From: Dactylorhiza incarnata
Taxonomy: Eukaryota > Streptophyta > Magnoliopsida > Asparagales > Orchidaceae
Assembly: GCA_033032865.1 (NCBI GenBank)
Contig: JAWHQI010000258.1
Span: 372,001 to 436,000, forward strand
DNA: 64,000 nt
Direction: 5' to 3'
Below are positions 1-10,289 of this stretch, piece after piece. The notes beneath the pieces were generated by a model. That model was not told where the DNA came from. It did not search any database and saw nothing but the letters and a program-made list of their open reading frames with translations. The position numbers were made by a program, and so were the translations under genes. Every line of letters starts with the position of its first letter. The first letter of the stretch is position 1.

Positions 1-74
1 TGAAGCGCTAAACGCACACCACTAGACTGCGAATAGCCAAAACTGGACTGCGAATAGCAAACTGGACGAGGGGG

Positions 75-385
75 CCTCCCCCCTCCCCTCTCTCCGCCTC
101 TCCTGCTGGGCGAGAGAGGGAGGGGCGAGACCCCACTCCTCTCTCTCCGCCTCTCCTGCTGGGCGAGAGAGGGAGGGGCGAGACCCCCATCCCCTCTCTC
201 CGCCTCTCCTGCTGGGCGAGAGAGGGAGGGGCGAGTCCGCCTCTCCTGCTGGGCGAGAGAGGGAGGGGCGAGACCCCCCCTCCCCTCTCTCCGCCTCTCC
301 TGCTGGGCGAGAGAGGGAGGGGCGAGACCCCCCCTCCCCTCCCCTCTCTCCGCCTCTTCCTCTCCTTCTGGGTGAGAGCTACCGG
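75..385. repeat. GC-rich tandem repeat, about 5 copies
   Basis: A direct repeat of roughly 52-54 bp, with one shortened 37-bp step, built around the words CCGCCTCTCCTGCTGGGCGA and GAGAGAGGGAGGGGCGAG. The core recurs near 94, 148, 200, 237 and 291. One strand carries several runs of three or four G per unit. It is non-coding; the long reading frames across it are only a consequence of the repeat. I see no gene here. Confidence 0.85.
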
Positions 386-1815
386 GGTATCGCTGGGCGA
401 TACCCAAAGGTCTAAAAACCCCTTGGGTCTAGTTGACACGTCTCGGCGGCCCTCCACATTGGGCTTCACTCGATGGATATAGGGGTTGTACAATATCTTC
501 TGCTGCACAAATCTCAAAGAAAATTCATGTGTCCGCGCCATACATTTTTTGCATGCACCGCTTGCGCTATATTGCACAATCTTAAAACCTGTCATTTTAT
601 TCAATATAATCGTAGTCCAAAAACTAAAACTCTCATGAGTGGTGGACTCAGAGATTTCATCCGATCAGAACCGAGGTGTGGATTAATGCATTGGACTGCG
701 AATATCAATGAACTGCGAATAGCGATTATAACAATGCTTTAGCTTAAAATGTTATTTTAAAAAGCGCAATGTTGTAAGCAGTCATATAATGGTTAAACGT
801 AGTCCATTGATATTGGCGATCCAATGAATTTAAGTGTTTTATGATTGCGAATAGCTGTTTTAGATGTTTTTAGGACTGCGAATAGCCGTCATAGGACCGC
901 TAATAACATTGCCCTTTAAAAAAATAACATTACCTTCACGATCATCGAAACTCAACCTCTTATGTCTTCTTATTTAATATAAATGTGTCAATCTTTTTTA
1001 AATAAAACAAAATAATATATCTTCAGAAGCTTGAATTGAAAAATGATTTGGCATCTATTAAAATAATATTATATCTCTTAAGACATGTTGAAATAAATAA
1101 ATTTATAGCATATGTAATTATTGGAGTAGAAGGTTTAATATTAGCCGGTTGTTATTCACAGACCGACCAGGTTTTTTTATTCGCTATTTTTAACTATTAT
1201 CCACTCTAAAGGATCCTAAATTTACTATTCCTAAACAAAGTTGTTATTCGCAGATCAGTACGAAAAAAACTTTAAGGAAGAGACAATATTGTGAAACTCT
1301 AGCTTCTCCGAAATGCCCCCGATTAAGGCTTTCTTCTTGGAGACATTGTGAAACCCTAACAATGGCTTTCTTCTCCTTTGTATTTCCATGGTCTGCGAAT
1401 AGACAAACATAATATATATGGGAGCATAGAGAACCTCAGGAGCTGGACGGAGAAGACGCCAAATAATATATGTGAGCTTCATACTATGGTCTGCGAATAG
1501 ATAAACATAAACTCAAATAAATGAAGTAAATAGACAAACATGATCTGCGGATAACAATCGCCTAATATTATTATCCGTGCAGATGTGTGCACTTGAAATC
1601 AAGATTCATCAAAGCACCCAAATTCCGCTAATGACTTTGCAAATTAATGCTCTTCTATAGTCATGTCATTATCCTACCTAACAGATTCCGTTAAACATGA
1701 GGATAAAAAGTTAAATGGGACAATTTCAAAAAAACAATCTACATTTTAAAGACCAATTTCAATTCCACCATAAATATTGGGAGACATATTTAGCTATTTT
1801 GCCAATTAATAATAA
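386..1815. other. AT-rich intergenic stretch with a dispersed CTGCGAATAG word
   Basis: No gene is recognisable. The stretch is AT-rich and holds repeated copies of CTGCGAATAG(C) and its reverse complement, for example near 694, 712, 847, 875, 1242, 1391 and 1483, with two more before the tandem repeat at 28 and 49. The short reading frames have no recognisable product. Confidence 0.6.
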
Positions 1816-1976
1816 GGGGCATTTGCCACGACCTCCCCCTCTAAGTTTGCAAAATTATAGATTGCACCCCTCTTATTATTGAAATTACAACCCCCACCCC
1901 AATATTACAAAACATGACATTTACCTCCCCTGAAATTCACATTTCATACCATATATTTTTCCACAAAAATACTCCA
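1816..1976. repeat. Left arm of an inverted repeat flanking the Copia element
   Basis: The stretch from about 1845 to 1975 matches, in reverse complement, 8581-8712 on the far side of the Copia element. It shares a core with TTGCACCCCTCTTATTATTG and a CATTTACCTCCCCTGAA-like segment. A TTAATAATAA word lies just outside each arm (1806-1815 and 8725-8734) and may be a target-site duplication. The arms look like the halves of an older fold-back or MITE-type element into which the Copia element inserted. Outer ends are approximate. Confidence 0.6.
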
Positions 1977-2028
1977 TTCGGAGTACATTTTTTGTTAGAA
2001 ATTTTAATTATAAAACATTATAATTAAA

Positions 2029-3182
2029 TGTTTTGATTGGAGCTAAATGGTGTTTGGGCTCCTCATTGTGATGGAAAAGCTCAAAACCAAATTTGGAGGG
2101 AATCCAAATATTTGGAGGGAAGCCTTTCATGATGAAAGGGTATTCTTTAGTCCCACCTTGCCATTCTACTTCTTCCCTTAAGTGTATATAAAGAAATTCA
2201 CACATTCTTATTTGTTCAAAATAACATAAGGAGAAACTACGGATCCGGATTCGGATTCGGATTTGGGATTTGGGGAATAATTGAATTGAATTGTATTTTT
2301 TGTTCCAAAAAGTTTCATAGTATTTTAACCGGAGTTGCGTCGATTAGAATTCGGAGCTGCGTCGAATAAATTTCGACGTAGCGTCGTTTTGCCTGCTGGA
2401 GTGGCGTGGCGTCGAATGGAATTCGACGCATGCGTCGATAGGACTCGACGCTTGCGTCGATAAGCCTTGCGTCGATAAGCCTTGCGTCGATAGAACTCAA
2501 CGTAGCGTTGATATGCACTCGACGCAACGTCGATTTGCGTTCACGCGTTCTGCCATTTTACGCGCTTTTCTTTGCCACTCCTTTATGCATGTTTCTCGCC
2601 ATTATTTACGTTGGAAATATTCAACGTATTTCTTCCCGGTTAAGATCTTCACTTTTCTAACCGTTAATATTTATTATTGCATTTATTTTCTTGCCGTTTT
2701 CTGAGATCCTATTTTGGAAGAGATCTTGCGATCCGAGTTATATATATATACTCGTTCTTTCTGCAATACTAATAGGCTCTCATACGCTCTTGTGCTCTCG
2801 GTTCCTGCGACGATATTCTTCGTGCTTCCTTTTCTTTACGTTTGCTTCATCAAGTGGTGGTTCGGGTGCTCTGTGCTTCTTCGGTGTCCGCGCACATCGG
2901 AGTTTCGGGATCTAGCCGGGTGTTGTACCTTGGAGGAGTGAGCATCGGTTGAAAGCCCTGCCGGAGGGTGGTGCAACTTCTTTAGGGCAGTGACCACACG
3001 CCTTACCCAGGCTCGATTCTGATCTATATATTTACTCTGTTTTATTTCTCATCCCCTTCATGCAATTTTATTATTATTGCTGTTCATATTAAAAGTTCTG
3101 CTGTTTCAGTAAAAGTTTTTTAAAACGAAAATTATCATATTTTATATTAATATAGGAATATAATAGTGAAAATATTCCAACA
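2029..3182 (+). repeat. 5' LTR of the Copia element
   Basis: Matches 7391-8569. It contains a cluster of CGTCGA/TCGACG words at about 2335-2535 and a TATATATATA run near 2741. It ends in TTCCAACA. Confidence 0.75.
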
Positions 3183-3308
3183 ATCTAAAGAAATTAATAA
3201 TTCCACATCAATAGAATAAATAAAATCAATTAATCATTAATTATCTCTGTTTTAGTGTTTACATGTACAGCAATTTATTATTTATATTTTAAATTTCAGA
3301 AATCTGCA

Positions 3309-6300
3309 ATGGCTTCTAGATCTGATGATTCTGCCGGGATCAAACCCGAGAAATTCAACGGAAATGGTTTTCGTCGTTGGCAAGCTCAGATAGAATATTG
3401 GCTTAATACGTTAGGCCCTTTGTCTGCCATCTTCGATGCCCCCGCTGTAGAAACTGAAATCCCTAGCGCTGCAAATGTAGTCGCTTCAACTCTACCTTCA
3501 TCCTCATCCTCAACTGCAAACACCACTAGAACTTACGTAAGACGTGTTCCTTATAGAGATCCGGTAGATATTGAATATCATTGCCGTAACCGAATTCTAA
3601 GTGCTTTATCTGATAGCCTTTACGATGTCTTCCTTCAATATTGTACGGCTAAGGATTTGTGGTATGCTCTTGAAGCACGTTATAACCTAGATAATGCGGG
3701 TATAGAACGTTACAATGTTTCTAACCTCCACAAATTCAAGATTGATGCTTCCAAGCCCATCAATCCTCAACTCCATCAAATAGATGAGATGTTGTCCAAA
3801 ATCCGAGCCGATGGCTCAATCCTTTCCGAAAATTATCTTGTGGCATGTCTTATTGATTCTCTTCCCGATTCTTTGTCCGGCTTTAGCACTAAACTAAGGC
3901 ATGACCAATCAAACCTCACTTATGTTCAAATCCAAAATGCAATCCGCATAGAGGAGGAACATAAGAGCAAAAATTCTAAAACCCCCAAAGACCTTGCTCC
4001 TAAAGTAAATCTCACTGAATCGCAAGACAATCCTTCTTCCCACCATCACTTCAAAGGGAAAGGAAAGAACTTCAAGAAACCTTTCCGTCAAGGTTCCCGC
4101 CATCAAAAACCCAATCATCCCAAGCCTGGTCCCTCTAACCAAAACCCAGGTAAAGGGAAATGGTGCTTCATCTGCGGCCGCACAAACCATCTGTCCACCA
4201 ACTGCTTCTACAAGAAGACAGAACCCGTGATTGGCAAGTCTCGTGGAGACAAGCCTCAGGCCAACATGATCCAAGCACCGGTTCAACCTATCTTCAGGTT
4301 AGATTATACTCCTAGTCTTCTTCTCACTTGTTCATCAGATTGGTGGCTTGATTCCGGAGCAAATGTTCATACTTGTTTTGATCGTTCTTGCTTTGCCACC
4401 TTTCAGGACATCAGTGGAGGATGCGTGATCTTAGGAGATGCTTCTTCGGCACAAATACTTGGATGCGGGCGAGTGGATCTTAGGTTGACATCCGGGAAGA
4501 CACTAGCCTTGCAAAATGTGTTTTATGTGCCGAGAGTTAGGAAAAATCTTGTGAGCGGGTCCTTGCTAGTGAAGAAGGGTTACAAAATTGTTTTAGAGTC
4601 AAATAAAGTTGTAATAACATTAAATGACATTTTTATTGGCAAAGGATATATTTGTGATGGTTTATTCAAATTAAATGTTGCTGATTTAGAAATAAATCAG
4701 ATTTCATCTTCTTCTATTTCATGTTCAAATTCAGATTTTTGGCATGCTAGATTAGGACATGTGAATTCAGATTCAATGAAAAGAATGATGACTTTAAATT
4801 TAATTCCGAAATTTAATATTGCACCAAGTTCTAGATGTGAAATTTGTGTACAATCTAAATTTTCTAGGAAATCTTTTAAAACAGTGGAAAGAACTTCAAA
4901 ACCTTTAGAGTTAATTCACTCGGATGTGTGTGACTCGAACCGCCAACCCACTAGAGGTAGAAATAAATATTTTGTAACTTTTATTGATGACTTTACTAAA
5001 TATTGTTACATATATTTATTAAAAACTAAAGATGAAGTCTTTTCATATTTTAAGTTTTTTAAAGCGGAAGTAGAAAATCAATTAGGATCATCGATTAAAA
5101 TTCTTAGATCCGATCGAGGTGGAGAATACACTTCGAATGAACTAACCCAATTTTGCCAAGAACATGAGATTGTTCATCAAGTGACTGTTCCATATTCTCC
5201 TCAATCGAATGGTGTAGCTGAACGTAAAAATCGGACCTTGATGAACATGGTCAATGCCATGTTAGCCGAGTCCGGTGCCCCGGAAAATCTCTGGGGAGAA
5301 GCGTTGCTCACTTCCTCCTTCATCCTTAATAGGATTACATCTAAACAAAACAATAAGACACCTTTTGAATTATTCAAATTAAGAAAACCTAACATCCAAA
5401 TTCTTCGAGTGTGGGGGTGTTTAGCTAAGGTAGCAATTCCTGAACCTAAGAGAAAGAAAATAGGACCAAAAACATTAGACTCTATTTTCATAGGATATGC
5501 ATCCGATAGCAGTGCTAATAGATTTCTCATCACTAATTCTCTAATTAGTGAAATATCTAACAACACCATTATAGAAGCTAGAGATGCAGCTTATTTTGAA
5601 GATAAATTTCCATATAAACTAAATAACTCATCTCAACCTTCAACTAGCTCAAACCAACCATCCACTTCTTCTATTGAACCATTAGAAAATGATGAACATA
5701 GAAGAAGCAAAAGAGTTAGAACCGAAAGATCCTATGGGGAGGACTACTTCACTTATCTAGTTGAAGGAGATCCTAATACATATGAGGAAGGAATGACCTC
5801 ATCTGATTATCCCTTTTGGAAAGAAGCAATTAATTTAGAAATTAATTCTATCTTAGAAAATAAAACTTGGATCCTAACCGATTTACCTCCCGGTGCCAAA
5901 GCCATAGGATGTAAATGGATTTTTAGAAAGAAATTAAATCCGGATGGATCCATAGATAAATACAAGGCTCGCCTTGTAGCTAAAGGCTATGCCCAAAAAC
6001 AAAGAATAGATTATCTAGACACATATGCTCCCGTAGCTAGAATAACCTCTCTTCGTATTCTAGTCGCATTGGCTTCGATCCATAGGATGATCATTCATCA
6101 AATGGATGTCAAGACAGCTTTCTTGCATGGAGACTTAGATGAAGAAGTCTACATGTCTCAACCCGAAGGTTTTGTGGTCAAAGGCCAAGAAACCAAAGTT
6201 TGTAAATTAATTAAATCTCTTTACGGTTTAAAACAAGCACCTAAACAATGACATCAAAAGTTTGACTCCGTAGTCTTAACTTTTGGTTTCAAATCTAATG

Positions 6301-7307
6301 AATTTGATAAATGTATTTATGCCAAACAAGACGGAAATGAAATTGTCTTGTTATGTCTCTATGGAGATGACATTTTAATCTTTGGAAACTCAATTAAAAT
6401 TATTAATGAAACCAAAAATAATTTATCATCCAATTTTGATATGAAAGATTTGGGGGAAGCAAACATTATATTAGGAATGAAACTAGTTAAAAATGATTCT
6501 AGCGTATCATTATCTCTTTCACACTCGATTGAGAAAATGTTGATTAAATTCAACTTATATGACTCCATTCCCGCTTCTACTCCATATGACGCTAGTGTAA
6601 AACTTTGTAAAAATACTAATGAACCCGTTGATCAACATAGGTATGTACAAATGATAGGATCACTCTTATACATAGCTAACCGCACTAGGCCCGACATTTC
6701 CTATGCCGTAGGCCGCCTTAGTAGATATACTAGTAATCCAAGTGATGAACATTGGATAGCACTAAATAGAATATTTAAATATCTTCGTGGAACTATAGAT
6801 TATAGTTTAGTGTACACGGGATTTCTCGGAGTACTAGAAGGATATTCAGATGCCAATTGGGTAACTGATTCGTTAGACGTTAAGTCAACAACGTGCTATG
6901 TATTCCTCCTTGGAGGTGCTGCCATTTCATGGGCTTCTACAAAACAAACAGTTATTTCTAGAAGCACCATGAGATCGGAGCTTATAGCTTTGGACACTAC
7001 ATGTGCCGAAGCAGAATGGATTAAAAATTTACTTAGTGAAATTCCTTTAATTGAAAACCCCATGCCTGCCATCTCTTTACATTGTGATAACAAAAGTGTT
7101 ATTGATTTAACTGCTTCTAATAGTACTAATTCCAAAATGAATAAGTTCATGAGAATCAGGTACAAGTCCGTGAAGCAAAGAAGAAAAGAAGTGATATCAC
7201 TCAACTATGTAAAGTCAGAATTGAATCTGGCTGATAATCTTACCAAGGGATTGTCCCGAAGGGAGATATTATTGTCATCGAGGGGAATGAGGCTTAAGCC
7301 CACATGA
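3309..7307 (+). pseudogene. Copia gag-pol polyprotein with one in-frame stop
   Basis: A single reading frame of 1332 codons from the ATG at 3309, broken only by TGA at 6249-6251. The next 1.05 kb continues in the same frame. In order: gag with a CCHC knuckle ([14 protein letters not shown], about residue 285), protease DSGA (about 350), the GAG-pre-integrase HARLGH motif (about 480), integrase with the RSDRGGEY segment and the E of NGVAERKN (about 600-640), RT with QMDVKTAFL (about 935) and YGDD (about 1018), and RNase H with YSDANW (about 1178). The stop falls where Copia RTs have KQAP.QW, which points to a TGG-to-TGA change. ATG 3309 is chosen because MASRSDD begins the gag-like sequence and lies just after a TTTCAG, which could be a splice acceptor. 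Confidence 0.9.
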
Positions 7308-7390
7308 TTTGCTGCCAACGGTGGATACCCAACCCATGTGATTGGAGATCCCATGAAGTGGGTTCAATGTGGTAGAAACGAAGCTGTTGA

Positions 7391-8569
7391 TGTAGCGTAG
7401 TTGGGAGCACAAAATATAAGGTTTGGGCTCCTCATTGTGATGGAAAAGCTCAAAACCAAATTTGGAGGGAATCCAAATATTTGGAGGGAAGTCTTTCATA
7501 ATGAAAGGGTATTCTTTAGTCTCACCTTGCCATTCTACTTCTTCCCTTAAGTGTATATAAAGAAATTCACACATTCTTATTTGTTCAAAAGAACATAAGG
7601 AGAAACTATGAACCACACGCGCGCGCGCGCACGCACCGCACCGGACCGGATCCGGATTTCGGATTTCGGATTTGGGGAATAATTGAATTGAATTGTATTT
7701 TTTGTTCCAAAAAGTTTCATAGCATTTTAACCGGAGTTGCGTCGATTAGAATTCGGAGTTGCGTCGAATAGATTTCGACGTAGCGTCGTTTTGCCCGCTG
7801 GAGTGGCGTGGCGTCGAATGGAATTCGACGCATGCGTCGATAGGACTCGACGCTTGCGTCGATAAGCCTTACGTCGATAGAACTCGACGTAGCGTCGATA
7901 TGCACTCGACGCAACGTCGATTTGCGTTCACACGTTCTGCCGTTTTACGCGCTTTTCTTTGTCGCTCCTTTATGCATGTTTCTCGCCATTATTTACGTTG
8001 GAAATATTCAACGTATTTCTTCCCGGTTAAGATCTTTACTTTTCTAACCGTTAATATTTATTATGGCATTTATTTTCTTGCCGTTTTCTGAGATCCTATT
8101 TTGGAGGAGATCTTGCGATCCGAGTTTTATATATATACTCGTTCTTTCTGCAATACTAATAGGCTCTCATACGCTCTTGTGCTCTCGGTTCCTGTGACGA
8201 TATTCTTCGTGCTTCCTTTTCTTTACGTTTGCTTCATCAAGTGGTGGTTCGGGTGCTCTGTGTTTCTTCGGTGTCTGCGCACATCGGAGTTTCGGGATCT
8301 AGCCGGGTGTTGTACCTTGGAGGAGTGAGCATCGGTTGAAAGCCCTGCCGGAGGGTGGTGCAACTTCTTTAGGGCAGTGACCACACGCCATACCCAGACT
8401 CGATTCTGATCTATATATTTACTCTGTTTTATTTCTCATCCCATTCATGCAATTTTATTATTATTGCTGTTCATATTAAAAGTTCTGCTGTTTCAGCAAA
8501 AATTTTTTAAAACGAAAATTATCATATTTTATATTAATATATGAATATAATAGTGAAAATATTCCAACA
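7391..8569 (+). repeat. 3' LTR of the Copia element
   Basis: Homologous to 2029-3182. It differs by a short alternating CG tract near 7617-7631 that is absent from the 5' copy, by one missing CGTCGA-repeat step, and by scattered substitutions. About 84 bp of non-coding sequence separates it from the polyprotein stop. Confidence 0.75.
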
Positions 8570-8580
8570 TTTTTATGGGG

Positions 8581-8712
8581 GTGTATTTTGTGCATGGATG
8601 TTATGAAATATGAACTTCAGGAGAGATAAATGTGATGTTTTATAACATTCAGGGGAGATTTTTATAATTTCAATAATAAGAGGGGTGCAATTTGTAATTA
8701 TGAGAAAATTTT
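8581..8712. repeat. Right arm of the inverted repeat flanking the Copia element
   Basis: Reverse complement of the 1845-1975 arm, including the CAATAATAAGAGGGGTGCAA core. It is separated from its partner by the Copia element. Confidence 0.6.
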
Positions 8713-8794
8713 GATAATTATTCGTTAATAATAATAAAAAACAATAATTTTAAATACAGAGGCATCGGCTGAATTTTCCCTGTGTTGAGCGCAG

Positions 8795-9160
8795 GAAGCA
8801 AGCCTGCGGGACAGTATTTCTAGTTTTATATACAGTTGTAACGTCATATACCAACTGTATATGAACTGTATTTTTTGTTGTAAATACAGTTGTACATTAG
8901 TTCAAGAAATACATTTTTTTACAAGTGTATTTTCACCTCAAAATATATACATATGAGTACTTAAAATGATCATAAAAATACAAAGATTAATATTCCGTTA
9001 ATTATTTTGTGAAAAAATAAAAAATGTAATAGATAAATGCATTTTCCCCACCATCCTTTGTACAACTGTATTTACAACTAAAAATACAGTCTATATACAG
9101 TTGGTATATGACGTTACAACTGTATATAAAATTAGAAATACTGTCCGGCAGGCTTGCTTC
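8795..9160. mobile_element. MITE with ~100-bp terminal inverted repeats in the promoter region
   Basis: A 366-bp element whose ends are inverted copies: it starts GAAGCAAGCCTGC and ends with the complement GCAGGCTTGCTTC. The match continues through an ACAGTATTTCTA segment, then TATACAGTTGTAACGTCATA on the left arm and its complement on the right. A second, shorter inverted match (GTAAATACAGTTGTAC) lies just inside. The centre is AT-rich. No clear target duplication is visible. The right end is about 110 bp upstream of the TATA box of the 2OGD gene, and each arm carries a TGACGT box. Confidence 0.8.
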
Positions 9161-9245
9161 AAATTCAGAGGCCTCATCCTCTGTTTTTTTTGTAATTCTT
9201 CTTCTCCAACTTCTCTCCCACTTGCTTCCTCATCTTCTTCGAATT

Positions 9246-9380
9246 CCTACTCTCTCTCTCTCTCTCCTCGCTATATATCTTGGCCCAATCTTCTTTAGTA
9301 CTAATACAACACCATTACACCCATTTTTGTGAACTCCTTAGCGTGCTGGCCGGTTAATTTATTGTGCTATTTTCATAAAG
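9246..9380 (+). promoter_or_regulatory. Core promoter and 5' UTR of the 2OGD gene
   Basis: A pyrimidine (CT)n tract at about 9250-9267 is followed by a TATATAT box near 9272, about 110 bp before the start codon at 9381. This leaves a 5' UTR of roughly 70-80 bp. The arrangement is typical of a plant class-II promoter; the transcription start is inferred. Confidence 0.55.
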
Positions 9381-9629
9381 ATGTCTGATTTCTCAGCTGC
9401 AGCTGAGTTCGCTCTCACCAAAGAATTTTTGGAGCTGAGGAACAGCCGCGCCGCCACTCTGCCGGATATTTACAGAACCTTCAGCACGAGCGCCGCAGCG
9501 AACGAACCCATCGCGGAGGAAGAGATCCCCACCATCGATTTCTCCCTCTTAATGAGTGACAATCCCGAGGAGCGGTCAAACACCATTAGGGATATCGGAG
9601 AGGCTTGCAGGGAATGGGGTTGCTTCATA
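9381..9629 (+). CDS. 2-oxoglutarate-dependent dioxygenase, exon 1
   Basis: Residues 1-83. This is the N-terminal DIOX_N part of a plant 2OGD: IPTIDFSLL followed by IGEACREWGCF, the standard entry to the double-stranded beta-helix fold. Family members oxidise small metabolites such as hormones, flavonoids and alkaloids in the cytosol, using Fe(II), O2 and 2-oxoglutarate. ATG 9381 is chosen because it follows the TATA box and gives the usual N-terminal length. The exon ends in phase 0 before GTATGC. The 77-bp intron 1 ends TTGCAG at 9706. I cannot say which substrate is used. Confidence 0.85.
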
Positions 9630-9706
9630 GTATGCGCTAGCTCTATTTTTATACATGCATATTCCTGAGAAGCAGAAGCAGGATCATATTAATTGGGTGA
9701 TTGCAG

Positions 9707-9942
9707 GTGTTGAACCACGATATGCCGGAGAGATTGGGGACGATGATGTTAGAAACAGTGGCAGATTTCTTTAATCTGTCGGTGGAGGAGAAAACAGAGT
9801 ACACGCATGGAGACATGTTTGGCGCAGTGAGATTTGGAACCAGCAGTAATTTGTCGGCGACGGGCGAGCGATATTGGAGAGAGTATTTGAGGGTTATCGT
9901 GCAGCCCACATTCGACTCCCCTGCCAAACCTCTTAATTTCAG
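9707..9942 (+). CDS. 2-oxoglutarate-dependent dioxygenase, exon 2
   Basis: Residues 84-161 plus two bases of codon 162. It begins VLNHDMPE (the V.NHG-type motif of 2OGDs) and continues through FFNLSVEEKTEY and a YWREYLRV segment ending at PLNF. The donor is AG|GTCTTT at 9943. Phase 2 matches the single leading base of exons 3a and 3b. The next intron is about 40 kb because of nested transposable elements, so whether this exon is still joined to the 3' exons in mRNA is an open question. Confidence 0.85.
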
Positions 9943-10101
9943 GTCTTTTTTTTTTTCATTTTATTTATTATACATTAATTAATTTCTTACAGAGCTTCAT
10001 CTTCTCTAGCTGCTTTTCCTTGAGATTTTTTTCCTGCGCTTGTACATAATTTCAAATGTTTCAGCTGGAGACAAAAGCTGACCGGTTAATTCACATTGAT
10101 T
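9943..10101 (+). other. Start of intron 2 of the 2OGD gene
   Basis: Begins with GTCTTT and a T-rich run. No other feature is seen. Intron 2 as a whole reaches 49821 if exon 3a is used, or 52590 if exon 3b is used. Confidence 0.6.
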
Positions 10102-10286
10102 TCTAATCCTTAAGTAGAAAGAGGAAATCTAGGTAAAACTGAAGTAGAGAACCAAGATGGATTTTGGCGGATGCTCCAGGAACCTGAAAATAAGGAAGAG
10201 CAAAACAATGTCGAGAATCAAGGGAAATAAAAAACGGGCAAAAAAAATTTGAGGAGGAAATTGAAATTAACGAAGATCAAAAAGAC
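10102..10286 (+). repeat. Left copy of a ~185-bp direct duplication flanking a Harbinger-like element
   Basis: Contains AAAGAGGAAATCTAGGTAAA, followed by a GATGGATTT..CGG segment and an A-rich tail. It repeats in the same orientation at about 11450-11635, on the other side of the TIR element at 10290-11424. Confidence 0.6.
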
Positions 10287-10289
10287 TTA

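Larger units (their letters stand above)
2029..8569 (+). mobile_element. Ty1/copia LTR retrotransposon, nearly intact
   Basis: A 6.5-kb element with two long LTRs and a gag-protease-integrase-RT-RNaseH polyprotein in Copia order (integrase before RT). The LTRs end in TTCCAACA. The left end is drawn at a TG, but clear homology between LTRs starts only about 20-30 bp inside it. I find no convincing 5-bp target duplication and no standard tRNA primer site, so the outer ends are provisional. Over the last ~480 bp I count about 11 substitutions between the LTRs, so this is not a brand-new insertion. One in-frame stop interrupts the polyprotein. Confidence 0.85.

Noticed and set aside
8..604. 198-codon minus-strand frame across the GC-rich tandem repeat
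   Set aside because: The frame exists because repeat units are near-multiples of three. Its translation is a repeated Pro/Ser/Arg string with no domain.
7275..7616. Minus-strand frame over the Copia 3' end and LTR
   Set aside because: It overlaps LTR sequence, recurs as a shorter frame in the 5' LTR, and has no protein signature.
2029..8569. 5-bp target duplication for the first Copia element
   Set aside because: The bases before 2029 and after 8569 do not match, and shifting the ends by a few bases gives no convincing pair.
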